This document shows positions 1-9,680 of a DNA stretch of 64,000 nucleotides, piece after piece. How positions within the stretch are numbered: position 1 is the first letter of the stretch; the number at the start of each line of letters is the position of its first letter. Below the pieces are notes generated by a model. That model ran no database searches. It saw only the letters and a program-made list of their open reading frames with translations, and was not told where the DNA came from. The position numbers were made by a program, and so were the translations under genes. This DNA comes from Hyphomicrobiales bacterium (GTDB taxonomy: Bacteria; Pseudomonadota; Alphaproteobacteria; Rhizobiales; Rhizobiaceae), in NCBI GenBank assembly GCA_900468625.1, contig UBUL01000011.1, forward strand, positions 124,001 through 188,000. Reading direction: 5' to 3'.

Positions 1-2
1 AT

Positions 3-422
3 TTGCTCGATGCCTATTTGACTTCGGCCTTGCTGTTGACGGCGCGCGTTGCCCAGAAAGCCGACGGGGCCAATCCGGGCGATGAAAACGAGCGCCGGAT
101 GGAGATGCTGCAAGGCCTTATCCAGCGCCACTTCCGTTCGCACAAGCCGGCTGCCTACTATGCAGAAAGCCTCGGCATCTCATCGACGCATCTCAGCCGC
201 ATCGTTCGCAGCCGAACCGGATACGGCGCGCATGAGCTGATCACGCGCAAGCTGCTGGACGAAGCTAAACGCCAACTGGTCTTCACCTTTGCGACCGTCC
301 AGGAAATCAGCTATCGCCTCGGCTTTGCCGATCCCGCCTACTTTTCCCGCTTCTTCGTCAAGCAGACAGGCCAAACGCCGCGCGCCTGGCGGATTAAGGA
401 GCGGGAGAGGCTTGGGATGTGA
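3..422 (+). CDS. pobR: AraC-family regulator, C-terminal part (PobR-like), cut by window start
   Basis: This is the C-terminal 139 residues of an AraC/XylS-type activator; the reading frame is open to the left edge, so the sensor domain lies outside the window. Two helix-turn-helix units are visible: YYAESLGISSTHLSRIVRS, then VQEISYRLGFADPAYFSRFF followed by the typical GQTPRAWR end. In Agrobacterium and Rhizobium an AraC-type PobR, which controls the 4-hydroxybenzoate hydroxylase gene pobA, lies next to pcaR-pcaIJF. The adjacency here suggests the same role. The family call is secure; the name PobR is inferred from position. Confidence 0.75.
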   Translation: MLDAYLTSALLLTARVAQKADGANPGDENERRMEMLQGLIQRHFRSHKPAAYYAESLGISSTHLSRIVRSRTGYGAHELITRKLLDEAKRQLVFTFATVQEISYRLGFADPAYFSRFFVKQTGQTPRAWRIKERERLGM

Positions 423-454
423 ATAGCAATCTGGATCGCGGGCGGCCACCCGCC

Positions 455-585
455 CCCGTGCTTCGAGACGGCCCTGCGGACCTCCTCAGCATGAGGGCTG
501 ATCTTCTCGCTTCACCAAAAAAATGCTGCATCCCCATCCTGAGGTGCGTAGCCGAAGGCGGAGCCTCGAAGGACAAGGATGCTCC
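455..585. repeat. Rhizobial intergenic palindromic repeat (RIME-like)
   Basis: The gap between two convergent genes holds a sequence of the kind scattered through rhizobial genomes. It has a left half containing GCTTCGAGACGGCCCTGCGG and the small hairpin CCTCA-GCA-TGAGG. The right half has CATCCTGAGGTGCG...GGAGCCTCGAAGGA. The form resembles the mosaic intergenic elements described in Rhizobium. A short open frame across it is not judged a gene. The family assignment is from memory of such elements, not from a search. Confidence 0.6.
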
Positions 586-598
586 CAAGCACATTAAG

Positions 599-1354
599 TT
601 ACGGCAGGACCAACCGCAGCGCCTTTTGCGTCTCCTTTAGCAATGGCAGGAATCGCTCCGCCATGTCGGAAGCCGCGACATAGGCAGCCGGCGCGCCGAT
701 ATTGATCGCCGCCACGGTCTGACCGCGATCGTTTTCGACAGGCACGGCAATGGAGCATAGGCCGATCTCCAGCTCCTGGTCAATGACGGCGTAGCCCTGC
801 TCCCTCACCCGGCGGAACTCCGCCATCAACTCCTCGGGATCGGTTTTGGTATTCGGCGTGTTCGCCCTGAGGTCGGTCCGCCCAAGCACCGCACGCGCCT
901 CACGTTCCGGCAGAGTGGCCAACAAAACGCGGCCCATCGAGGCGCAGAAGGCCGGAAGGCGGCTGCCCGGCGTCAGGTTGATCGACATTACCCGGCGCTG
1001 CGAGGCACGGGCGATATAGACGACTTCCGTGCCGTCGAGCACCGAAGCAGACGCATTCTGCCCGGCGCGCTCGGCAAGCTGGTCGAGATGCGGCTGGATG
1101 ATGATGGGCAGCGGCGTCGCGGCCAGATAGGCATGGCCGAGCCTCAGGATCTTCGGCGTCAGCGTGAAGAACTTGCCGTCATAGACGGCATAGCCGAGTT
1201 CGGAGAGCGTCAGCAGCGAACGGCGCACGGTGGCACGATCAAGGCCGGTCAATTTCGATGCCTCGGCGATCGTCAGGCGCTGCCGCGTCTCACCGAAAGC
1301 CTCGATAACTTTCAACCCTTTGGCAAAGCCGCTGACGAAGTCCGTTTCCCGCAT
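599..1354 (-). CDS. pcaR: IclR-family regulator of beta-ketoadipate genes (PcaR)
   Basis: A 251-residue IclR-type regulator. The N-terminal winged helix-turn-helix includes RLTIAEASKLTGLDRATVRRSLLTLSELGY, and the effector domain follows from about residue 80 with INLTPGSRLPAFCASMGRVLLA, typical of the PcaR/PcaU/PobR branch. The frame stays open further upstream, but the ATG at 1354 begins MRETDFVSGFAKGLKVIEAF, the usual family N-terminus. The gene is divergent from pcaIJF, with a 12-bp inverted repeat in the shared promoter. PcaR-type proteins respond to beta-ketoadipate and control pcaIJF, so the role is well supported by context. Confidence 0.88.
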   Translation of the reverse strand: MRETDFVSGFAKGLKVIEAFGETRQRLTIAEASKLTGLDRATVRRSLLTLSELGYAVYDGKFFTLTPKILRLGHAYLAATPLPIIIQPHLDQLAERAGQNASASVLDGTEVVYIARASQRRVMSINLTPGSRLPAFCASMGRVLLATLPEREARAVLGRTDLRANTPNTKTDPEELMAEFRRVREQGYAVIDQELEIGLCSIAVPVENDRGQTVAAINIGAPAAYVAASDMAERFLPLLKETQKALRLVLP

Positions 1355-1377
1355 AACAGCCTCCAACTCCCGTATCG

Positions 1378-1416
1378 TTTGTGCGATATATGAACAAATA
1401 TCAAATATCGCACAAA
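1378..1416. promoter_or_regulatory. Inverted-repeat operator in the pcaR-pcaI divergent promoter
   Basis: TTTGTGCGATAT at 1378-1389 is matched exactly by its reverse complement ATATCGCACAAA at 1405-1416, with 15 bp between the arms. It lies 24 bp upstream of the pcaR start codon and 89 bp upstream of pcaI. A long perfect inverted repeat in this position is the expected layout for an IclR-type PcaR operator serving both directions. Binding is inferred, not shown. Confidence 0.75.
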
Positions 1417-1504
1417 TTGATTGCCGTCCAGCCCATGCTGATCTATTCGAAAGGAAGAGGATGGGGCGCCTTGGCCGTCCGCAATGGCAAGTGGGAGTTT
1501 CCGC

Positions 1505-2212
1505 ATGGACAAGACAATTGCGAGCACGGCAGCCGCCGTCGCGGACATCGGCGACGGTGCGACCGTCATGATCGGCGGCTTTGGCGGCTCCGGCGCGCCG
1601 ATCGAACTCATCCATGCGCTGATCGACAAAGGCCCCAAGGACCTGACCGTCATCAACAACAATGCCGGCAACGGGCGTATCGGCATCGCTGCGATGATCG
1701 ACGCGGGCATGGTCAAAAAGATGATCTGCTCGTTTCCGCGCTCATCCGATCCGCGCGCCTTCACGGACCGTTATCTGGCGGGCGAAATCGAGCTGGAGCT
1801 GGTGCCTCAGGGCACTCTCGCCGAACGCATTCGCGCCGGCGGGGCCGGCATTCCGGCCTTTTACACCCCGACTGCCTATGGCACCGAGCTTGCCAACGGC
1901 AAGGTCATCGCAGAATTCGACGGTCGCCACTATGTTCAAGAGCGCTGGCTCAAGGCCGATTTCGCCATCGTCAAAGCTGCAGTCGGCGATGTGCAGGGCA
2001 ACCTCATCTACAATAAAGCCGGCCGCAACTTTAATCCGCTGATGTGCATGGCAGCCGCTAGGACGATTGCACAGGTTTCGAAAATCGTTGCCGCGGGCGA
2101 GCTCGATCCCGAACACATCGTCACCCCCGGCATTTTCGTCAACGGCGTCGTTGAGGTCGCCGATCCGCAGCAGGAAGAAAATCTCATTCGGGCCGGAGTG
2201 GTATACGCATGA
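1505..2212 (+). CDS. pcaI: 3-oxoadipate CoA-transferase, alpha subunit
   Basis: A 235-residue CoA-transferase subunit A. It transfers CoA from succinyl-CoA to 3-oxoadipate together with PcaJ, the penultimate step of the protocatechuate branch. The glycine-rich N-terminus GDGATVMIGGFGGSGAPIELI is characteristic of the SCOT-type alpha subunit, and the C-terminus ends in VTPGIFVNGVVEV. The ATG at 1505 follows GGGAG; an upstream in-frame ATG at 1484 would add seven residues without a better ribosome site. The stop overlaps the pcaJ start by four bases (ATGA), so the subunits are probably translationally coupled. Confidence 0.93.
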   Translation: MDKTIASTAAAVADIGDGATVMIGGFGGSGAPIELIHALIDKGPKDLTVINNNAGNGRIGIAAMIDAGMVKKMICSFPRSSDPRAFTDRYLAGEIELELVPQGTLAERIRAGGAGIPAFYTPTAYGTELANGKVIAEFDGRHYVQERWLKADFAIVKAAVGDVQGNLIYNKAGRNFNPLMCMAAARTIAQVSKIVAAGELDPEHIVTPGIFVNGVVEVADPQQEENLIRAGVVYA

Positions 2213-2898
2213 CCATCGATACACGCGAAGACATCAAGCTCTCCAATGCCCAGATCGCCTGGCGCGCGGCACAGGATATCGAAGATGGTGCCTATGTTAA
2301 TCTCGGCATCGGCTTTCCGGAAATGGTCGCCCGCTACCAGCCCCCAGGCCGTCAGGCGATCTTCCACACCGAAAACGGCATCCTGAACTTCGGCGAGCCG
2401 CCGGCGGAAGGCGAGGAAGATTGGGACCTGATCAACGCCGGCAAGAAAGCCGTGACGCTGAAGCCCGGCGCCTCCTTCTTCCATCACGCTGATAGTTTCG
2501 CCATGGTGCGCGGCGGCCATCTGGATGTCGCGATCCTCGGCGCCTATCAGGTGGCGCAGAATGGCGACCTCGCCAACTGGCGCGTCGGCTCAAAGGGCGT
2601 GCCTGCCGTCGGCGGCGCCATGGACCTGGTGCATGGCGCCAAGCAGGTTTTCGTCATTACCGAACATGTGACCAAGGACGGCAAGCCGAAACTGGTGGAA
2701 GCCTGCACTTTCCCGCTGACGGGTGTCGGCTGCATCACCCGCGTCTATACGAGCCACGCGGTCATCGACATCGCCAAGGAAGGTTTCGTCGTGCGCGAGA
2801 AACTCGCCGCCATGACGATGGACGAGCTGCAGGCGATGACCGGCGCTCCGCTGCATACCGACCGTGTCGTTGCCGACCTCATCGTGCCGACGCTTTAA
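2209..2898 (+). CDS. pcaJ: 3-oxoadipate CoA-transferase, beta subunit
   Basis: A 229-residue CoA-transferase subunit B. The active-site glutamate motif lies in FHTENGILNFGEPP (about residues 48-61), where Glu forms the CoA thioester in this family. The segment VGSKGVPAVGGAMDLVHGAK is also diagnostic of beta subunits. It starts inside the end of pcaI (ATGA overlap) and is followed after 114 bp by pcaF, giving the order pcaI-pcaJ-pcaF that completes conversion of beta-ketoadipate to succinyl-CoA and acetyl-CoA. Length and motifs fit a working enzyme. Confidence 0.93.
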   Translation: MTIDTREDIKLSNAQIAWRAAQDIEDGAYVNLGIGFPEMVARYQPPGRQAIFHTENGILNFGEPPAEGEEDWDLINAGKKAVTLKPGASFFHHADSFAMVRGGHLDVAILGAYQVAQNGDLANWRVGSKGVPAVGGAMDLVHGAKQVFVITEHVTKDGKPKLVEACTFPLTGVGCITRVYTSHAVIDIAKEGFVVREKLAAMTMDELQAMTGAPLHTDRVVADLIVPTL

Positions 2899-3012
2899 AG
2901 CGTGCTGCGGTCTTTCGGATCCGACCAAGATGCTTTAAGCTTATAATATTTTGCAGATCGCCTTAGCAAAACCGCCGCACGTTTTCGAGCGACATGCAGT
3001 AGGGAGAAGACC

Positions 3013-4218
<1,206 letters not shown>

Positions 4219-4232
4219 TTTTCCGATCGGAC

Positions 4233-4268
4233 AGGCCTGCAGCCACATGGACGGCAGGCCTATTTTTC
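4233..4268 (+). terminator. Rho-independent terminator after pcaF
   Basis: AGGCCTGC (4233-4240) pairs exactly with GCAGGCCT (4254-4261) over a 13-nt loop and is followed by ATTTTT. It lies 15 bp after the pcaF stop codon and ends the pcaIJF transcription unit. Confidence 0.8.
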
Positions 4269-4370
4269 GGCTAATCCTGGCGGATGTGCCGACTAAGTCA
4301 GCAATTACCGGTATGATCTGGAACGCCAGCGGCTCTGGCGCGTTTTCCTGCTGTCCAGTGGGATCGATCC

Positions 4371-6692
4371 ATGCCGTCGCGACCGAATTTCCCGAAGTCA
4401 TTTCCGTCAAGCGTCTTTATCATTCTCGTTGCTATCATCCTGTTGCTGTCGATTGTGCAAACCGCTTCCGCGGCAGAGGGGCAGAAAGCCAGCCATCCTT
4501 CGGAAGGATTGTTTCTGGTTCAGATCGTCCTGCTCGTCGTATCGGGCAGGTTGCTCGGCGAATTGATGGTGCGCATCGGACAGCCGTCGATCATGGGTCA
4601 GATCATCGCCGGCATCATTCTCGGCCCTTCCCTGTTCGGTCTGGTTTTCCCGCATGCGCAGGCAAGCCTTTTTCCATCCAATGAGGGGCAAAAGAGCATG
4701 GCCGATGCAATCGGTCAGCTCGGCATTCTCTTTCTGCTGCTGCTCGCCGGCATGGAAACCGATCTGGGACTGGCAAAGCGCCTGCGCAAATCGGCGGCCG
4801 GCGTCTCGCTGACAGGCATCGTCATTCCCTTTACCGCGGGGTTCATCCTGGGCGAATTCATACCGGATGCCTTTCTCCCATATCCCGAAAAACGGCTGGT
4901 CACCTCTCTCTTCCTGGGAACCGCGCTTTCCATCTCCTCGGTCAAGATTGTCGCCTCTGTCGTCCGCGAAATGGACTTCTTGCGCCGGAACATCGGCCAG
5001 CTGATCGTCGCTTCCGCCATCATCGACGATACCGTGGGGTGGGTGATCATCGCCATCACCTTCGGCCTTGCCGAAAAAGGAACCGTCGATCTTGCGACGC
5101 TGGCAACCAGCGTGATCGGCACGTTGGCCTTCATGGCCGTGAGCTTCACCGTCGGCCGGCAGGTCGTCTTCGAAATCATCCGATGGACCAACGACAATTT
5201 CCGCAGCGATCTGCCCGTGCTCAGCGCCATTATCGCGATCATGGGCGGAATGGCGATCATCACGAACCTCATCGGCGTCCACACCGTGCTCGGCGCCTTC
5301 GTCGCCGGCATTCTGGTCGGTCAGTCACCAATCCTCACACGCCAGATCGACGTGCAGCTTCGCGGATTGACGACTGCACTCTTCATGCCCGTCTTCTTCG
5401 GACTGACCGGCCTGCAGACAGACCTGACCGTGCTTGCCGATCCCTCGATCTTGTTGCTGACGGTCGCGGTGGTCGTGATCGCCAGCATCGGCAAGTTTGG
5501 AGGGGCGTTCGCCGCCGCCAGGTTTGGCGGCTATTCGGCGCCGGAGGCTCTCGCACTCGGTTGCGGCATGAACGCCCGGGGATCGACGGAGGTGATCGTC
5601 GCAACCATAGGCCTTAGCGTCGGCGTTCTGGATGAAAAACTCTTCTCGGTCATCGTCGCCATGGCCGTGATCACGACGATGGCGATGCCGCCCACGCTTC
5701 GCTGGGCGCTGGCCCGCTTGCCCTTGCGTGAAGAGGAGCGTGATCGGCTGGAGCGCGAAGAATTCGAAAGCGAAAGCTTCCTTGCGGCTTTCGAACGCAT
5801 TCTGTTGACCGTCGACGGTTCGCAAAGCAGTCGCCTCGCAACCTGGATCGCCGCCTTCTTCGCTGTCGCGCGCAAGATGCCTGTCACCGTTCTCGACGTG
5901 CGCGAACCCGACGCCACCGGAGAAGCTTCGGAGACGGCCGCACCATCGTCCTCGAAAGCGCAAGCCTTCGCCGAGGAATTACGGCAATGTGCTGCCAACC
6001 TGCTCTCGTCCGCACCGGCCGGCAAGAACATGGCGACGGAAAGCGATATCCACGTTACCGTCCGCGAGAAGAACGACAAGCTGGAAACCATGCTTGGCGA
6101 TATATCGGACGCAGGTCACGATCTTCTCTTCACGGGCATCGAACCCTCCATGGGAGAGGACGGCCGCTTCAGCGCGGCTTTGCAAGTCATGACCTCCGCC
6201 TTCCAGGGAACTTCCGCGATCGTCACGGCGCGCGGCGCGCTTCCCGATCGCCCACAAAGCTTGCGAATCCTGCTCCCGGTCAGTGGCACGGAGCGCTCCA
6301 TCCGCGCGGCCGAATTCGGGCTTGCGGTTGCGAAGGCGGCACGCGCCCATTGCGCCCTGCTGCTGATCGTCGAGCCTCGGCAGGTCAGAGCCGTTCCGCG
6401 CATCAGCGACCACGGCAACGACCATTGGGACGTTCTGAACAGGGTCGGCGCAATCGCGGAATACTATGGCGTCGAGATCGAGAAAGTGGTTCAGCAGGGG
6501 CCATCGCCGGAACTGTCGATCCTGCGGCATGCCCGCAGCGGCAAATATAATCTGATCGTGCTTGGGGTCAGCAAGCGGGCGAGCGGCAGCCTCTCCTATG
6601 GCAGCGTGGCCGATACGTTGCTGCAAACGACAGACAGATCATGCATTTTCATCGAAACCGATCTGGCAAACGCTCCGCCGGTCGCGGGCTAG
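4371..6692 (+). CDS. CPA2-type cation/proton antiporter with two C-terminal universal-stress domains
   Basis: A 773-residue membrane protein. A hydrophobic N-terminal stretch ending in TASAAEG looks like a cleavable signal. It is followed by about twelve membrane segments of the Na+/H+ exchanger (CPA2, Kef-like) fold, with the family motifs GQPSIMGQIIAGIILGPS, ASAIIDDTVGW (paired acidic residues expected for proton antiport) and GCGMNARGSTEVI. From about residue 460 two UspA-like domains follow; the second has the typical LIVLGVSKRASGSLSYGSVAD nucleotide-loop pattern. Ion specificity (K+ or Na+) cannot be read. It has no obvious partner gene. The ribosome site is weak (GTGGGA). Confidence 0.82.
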   Translation: MPSRPNFPKSFPSSVFIILVAIILLLSIVQTASAAEGQKASHPSEGLFLVQIVLLVVSGRLLGELMVRIGQPSIMGQIIAGIILGPSLFGLVFPHAQASLFPSNEGQKSMADAIGQLGILFLLLLAGMETDLGLAKRLRKSAAGVSLTGIVIPFTAGFILGEFIPDAFLPYPEKRLVTSLFLGTALSISSVKIVASVVREMDFLRRNIGQLIVASAIIDDTVGWVIIAITFGLAEKGTVDLATLATSVIGTLAFMAVSFTVGRQVVFEIIRWTNDNFRSDLPVLSAIIAIMGGMAIITNLIGVHTVLGAFVAGILVGQSPILTRQIDVQLRGLTTALFMPVFFGLTGLQTDLTVLADPSILLLTVAVVVIASIGKFGGAFAAARFGGYSAPEALALGCGMNARGSTEVIVATIGLSVGVLDEKLFSVIVAMAVITTMAMPPTLRWALARLPLREEERDRLEREEFESESFLAAFERILLTVDGSQSSRLATWIAAFFAVARKMPVTVLDVREPDATGEASETAAPSSSKAQAFAEELRQCAANLLSSAPAGKNMATESDIHVTVREKNDKLETMLGDISDAGHDLLFTGIEPSMGEDGRFSAALQVMTSAFQGTSAIVTARGALPDRPQSLRILLPVSGTERSIRAAEFGLAVAKAARAHCALLLIVEPRQVRAVPRISDHGNDHWDVLNRVGAIAEYYGVEIEKVVQQGPSPELSILRHARSGKYNLIVLGVSKRASGSLSYGSVADTLLQTTDRSCIFIETDLANAPPVAG

Positions 6693-6796
6693 AGCGTTTC
6701 TGCTTTTCTTTGAATCGCGAAAACGCTCTACGTTCTTGTTTATTCGCGCATTCCGGACGGAAAACCGCTGCGCACTTTTCCTGGAAATGCTCTAGG
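6692..6796. repeat. Interspersed rhizobial repeat, copy 1 (inverted relative to copy 2 at 18.4 kb)
   Basis: This copy starts at the antiporter stop codon. Its bases 6750-6786 match bases 18375-18411 exactly over 37 bp in reverse complement, and the outer parts (AGAGCGTTT... and ...GCTCTAG) are also related. Terminal AGAGC/GCTCT words give the element a palindromic outline. It may also act as the antiporter's transcript end, since CGAAAACGCTCT pairs with the AGAGCGTTT at its left edge. Confidence 0.8.
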
Positions 6797-6800
6797 AAAT

Positions 6801-7046
6801 GTGGATTTCTGGCATTCCTGCACGGAGGCGTGCCTCGTGCCGGCGGAAGCTCTGACCGCCTTTTACGGAAGTTTGACGAAACCCATCGAACTCATGGACA
6901 TCTCGAAAAGCAATGACGGGACGTTCATTGCGCACTATCGCTACACATCGGCAAAGCGCCTATGCGACGGCAAGGCGGCGATCACCACCGTTCAGCGTGG
7001 CGGCGACGATTTCATTCAGGCGATCAAAGCGCTGGATGGCTGCTGA
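6801..7046 (+). pseudogene. 3' remnant of a small hypothetical gene next to the repeat
   Basis: An open frame of 81 codons beginning with GTG directly against the repeat, with no ribosome site. The last 65 residues (TAFYGSLTKPIELMDISKSN through FIQAIKALDGC) have the composition and regular pattern of a real protein end. The first residues are poor. The likeliest reading is a gene whose 5' part was lost or replaced when the repeat inserted. It could instead be a complete small protein. Function is unknown. Confidence 0.4.
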
Positions 7047-7078
7047 CCGAAGCGGCCGTTCCTGCGGCAAGTTCTGCA

Positions 7079-7465
7079 TCACAGTTGGGCGGCAATGGCG
7101 GCCTTGTCGATGATCGACCAGACGTTCCGAATCCGCCCATTCAAAAATTCATAAAAGACATTCTCGGCAAACTGCACCCTTCTGCCGTTTACCGCCATAC
7201 CGAACAACATCCCCTTTGGCGTGCAGTCAAATTGAAGGCGGCTTGCGACTTGCGGCGGGTCGCAGATCAGCAGGCGGATGTTGAAATGGAGATCGGGGAT
7301 GGCGTGAAAGTCGGCTTCAAGCATAGCGCGATAGCCAGACAGCCCGAGGTAGGCGTCGTTGTAATGAACGTCTTCGTGGACAAATTTGCCCAGGTTCCGC
7401 CAGTCCTGCTTATTCAGGCAAGCAATGTAGTTCCGGTAGGTTTCGGACAGGTCGACGCTTGCCAT
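7079..7465 (-). CDS. SnoaL-like (NTF2-fold) protein
   Basis: A 128-residue protein of the SnoaL/polyketide-cyclase-like group of NTF2-fold proteins. It begins with the usual YRNYIACLNKQDWRNLGKFVHEDV and contains HYNDAYLGLSGYRAMLEADFHAIPDLHFNI, matching the GYxxML..AIPDL pattern seen in small cyclase/isomerase homologues. Two ATGs are available; the inner one at 7465 is preferred because GAGGG lies eight bases upstream, while it is only two bases from the outer ATG at 7471. Substrate is unknown. It is convergent with the upstream remnant and co-directional with the GGDEF-EAL gene. Confidence 0.7.
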   Translation of the reverse strand: MASVDLSETYRNYIACLNKQDWRNLGKFVHEDVHYNDAYLGLSGYRAMLEADFHAIPDLHFNIRLLICDPPQVASRLQFDCTPKGMLFGMAVNGRRVQFAENVFYEFLNGRIRNVWSIIDKAAIAAQL

Positions 7466-7499
7466 TCCCATCGCCCTCGATCTGGTGACGCTCCGCCCT

Positions 7500-9512
7500 T
7501 CAGGCCGATGCCTGCAGACGGCGGCCCGCATGTCTAACCGCGATTGGATGCTTCAGCGGCGGCGCGGGCCGGCCGATATAGTATCCCTGAACGGCGTCGA
7601 TACCAAAGGATTTGACCAGATCGAACTGCTCCTCGTTCTCGACGCCCTCGACCAGGATGCGATGGCCGCGATTGCGCACGAGGCCTATGATGTCCTCGAG
7701 AAGAATTTTGGCGCCGTCGCTGCCCGTGGCATCGTGGAGGAAGGACTTGTCGATCTTGACGGTTTCGAACTCCATCAGGCGAAGCCACGACAGGCCGGCA
7801 AAACCGGTGCCGAAATCGTCCAGCCAGAATTTGATTCCAAGCCGCTTCAGATCCTGAATGCTGCCGAGTACATCGGGGCGTATCTCCATATCGACGCCCT
7901 CTGTGATCTCGAACGCCACCCTATGGCCCGAAACGCCGGTTTCCGCCAGGATGGCGGCTACCTGTGCCGCAAAACCAGGAGCCCGCAGCTGGATCGGAGA
8001 GACGTTGATGCTGACCGTCTCGACGATATCGCGCGTGAGCAGGTCGCGGCAGGCCCTTCTGATCGCCCAGTAGCCGAGCTCTATGATGGCGCCGGTGCGC
8101 TCCGCTATCGGGATGAAGACCGCAGGAGATGAATTCGACCCATCGAGCAATTGCAGACGCATCAACGCCTCATAGGCGCCGATCTCTCCGGTCTCGAGAT
8201 ACTGGATCGGCTGATAGACCAGCGAGACGAGGTTCTGCTGAATGGCGATTTTCAGGATGGCAGCGATATTTTCGCTCGCATCGCCGCCGGGCAACTCGTT
8301 CGGGTCGAATATCCTCGCACAGTTGCGCCCACTGGCCTTTGCTGAATACAGAGCCCGGTCGGCTTCGTTGATGACGTTTTCCAGCTTTGTTCCGACGACG
8401 TCTCTGGTAATCGTCGCCCCGACGCTGACGGTGACATGCCCGAAGCCATCAAGCCGTTGCGCATGGACGATATCGAGCGCCTCGATCCCCTGGCAGATGG
8501 CGTCCGCCAAAGCCAGTGCGTCCTCACCACGGTCCAGATCGAGAATGACGATGAACTCCTCGCCGCCATATCGTCCGACGCTGGCGCCCAAGGGAGTGAC
8601 GATATCCGACAGGGCATTGGCGACGGTGACAAGACAATAGTCGCCTTCCTGGTGCCCATAATAATCATTGTACTTCTTGAAGAAATCGACGTCGACCAGC
8701 AGGATGGCAAATGCCACTCCGTCCTGACGCCATCGCTCCCAGAACTGCTTCAGCCTGATGTCGGCAGCGCGCCGGTTTTCCATTCCGGTGAGCGAATCCG
8801 TAATGGAAAGGCGCAGCAATGCTTCCCCGCGTTCGGTGGCCTGACGCTGCTGCAGTTCGGCTTCCCGGGCATTGAGGAAGACGTTGAAACGCTCCGTGTT
8901 CAGTTTCCAGTTCACATAGGAGGTGAAGACGAAGCAGCAGAGATAGAAGGTCGCAAAGGCCAGGCAATAGGCGGAGCTATAGTGAAATTCGGTGAGCGAC
9001 AGCAGGAACGTTGCGAAGATCAGCCCCGACGAAGCCAGCGCCAGGCCGAATTCGAGACTGAAGAACAGGTTGACGCCCATCATGAAGATGGCGCCGAAAG
9101 CCGCATAATAGGAGAAGGCTTCGGCATTGGCCGTCTGCAGCGCCGGCACGAGCCACACCACATATCCCAACACTACGGCAGCCGCACATGTCGCCTCGAG
9201 TTCGCCCGCACGGCGCTGACGCAAGAACTGGAATTCCAGAATGACGAGCGAGAAACCGCCGATCAGAAAGCGCGCCGGAATGGTCACATGCGACACGTCC
9301 GGTATGAAGATCAGATCCGTTATCAGAAAGAGAACATAGACGGGCACCGCAAGCCACAAACCACTGCGGGCCAGGACACGGCGTGCCTCGTTGCTGTAAT
9401 CATTGTAGAGAGCGCGCAATTCGACGGGGCGACCAGCAAGGCGCACATTCCCCACGCCAGGATCGCTTTCCCCCCAAAATCGACGCATGCTCATCATCAC
9501 CCGAGACTTCAT
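7500..9512 (-). CDS. Membrane GGDEF-EAL protein (c-di-GMP turnover)
   Basis: A 670-residue protein. The N-terminal ~200 residues form about six membrane helices, followed by a short coiled segment and then a GGDEF domain whose signature is GRYGGEEFIVIL (GGEEF, compatible with diguanylate cyclase activity). The EAL domain has YEALMR, SINVSPIQL, FEITEG, LDDFGTG, KIDKSFL, EGVENEEQ and QGYYIGRP, all the metal and substrate residues usually needed for phosphodiesterase activity. Both halves therefore look intact and the net direction of activity cannot be predicted. Several nearby ATGs (9512, 9497, 9494, 9488) make the start uncertain. It is divergent from the methyltransferase gene across a palindromic region. 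Confidence 0.9.
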   Translation of the reverse strand: MKSRVMMSMRRFWGESDPGVGNVRLAGRPVELRALYNDYSNEARRVLARSGLWLAVPVYVLFLITDLIFIPDVSHVTIPARFLIGGFSLVILEFQFLRQRRAGELEATCAAAVVLGYVVWLVPALQTANAEAFSYYAAFGAIFMMGVNLFFSLEFGLALASSGLIFATFLLSLTEFHYSSAYCLAFATFYLCCFVFTSYVNWKLNTERFNVFLNAREAELQQRQATERGEALLRLSITDSLTGMENRRAADIRLKQFWERWRQDGVAFAILLVDVDFFKKYNDYYGHQEGDYCLVTVANALSDIVTPLGASVGRYGGEEFIVILDLDRGEDALALADAICQGIEALDIVHAQRLDGFGHVTVSVGATITRDVVGTKLENVINEADRALYSAKASGRNCARIFDPNELPGGDASENIAAILKIAIQQNLVSLVYQPIQYLETGEIGAYEALMRLQLLDGSNSSPAVFIPIAERTGAIIELGYWAIRRACRDLLTRDIVETVSINVSPIQLRAPGFAAQVAAILAETGVSGHRVAFEITEGVDMEIRPDVLGSIQDLKRLGIKFWLDDFGTGFAGLSWLRLMEFETVKIDKSFLHDATGSDGAKILLEDIIGLVRNRGHRILVEGVENEEQFDLVKSFGIDAVQGYYIGRPAPPLKHPIAVRHAGRRLQASA

Positions 9513-9615
9513 GTCACCGCGTTACCTTTGCGCCGCTCGATTGACCAAATCGCTCGCCTCAACGCGACAAATCTGATCCGTTTGATAACAACAGCGTTGC
9601 CGCACTGACATTAAC

Positions 9616-9654
9616 AAAACCATAGCGCTCAATTTTTAATTGAGTTATGGTTTT
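9616..9654. promoter_or_regulatory. 39-bp interrupted palindrome in the divergent promoter
   Basis: AAAACCATA (9616-9624) pairs with TATGGTTTT (9646-9654), and inside it CTCAAT (9628-9633) pairs with ATTGAG (9639-9644). The element sits between the divergent GGDEF-EAL and methyltransferase genes, ending 26 bp before the latter's start. It could be a DNA operator or an RNA hairpin in the methyltransferase leader. No transcription unit ends here, so a terminator role is unlikely. Confidence 0.5.
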
Positions 9655-9680
9655 CGGAGTGTTCACGGAAACCTTTAAAA

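Noticed and set aside
419..640. Short plus-strand frame between the AraC and IclR genes
   Set aside because: It consists of repeat DNA and the 3' end of pcaR in antisense.
4371..4400. KefB/KefC glutathione-gated efflux identity for the antiporter
   Set aside because: No RCK (TrkA-N) nucleotide domain follows the membrane part; two Usp-like domains do.
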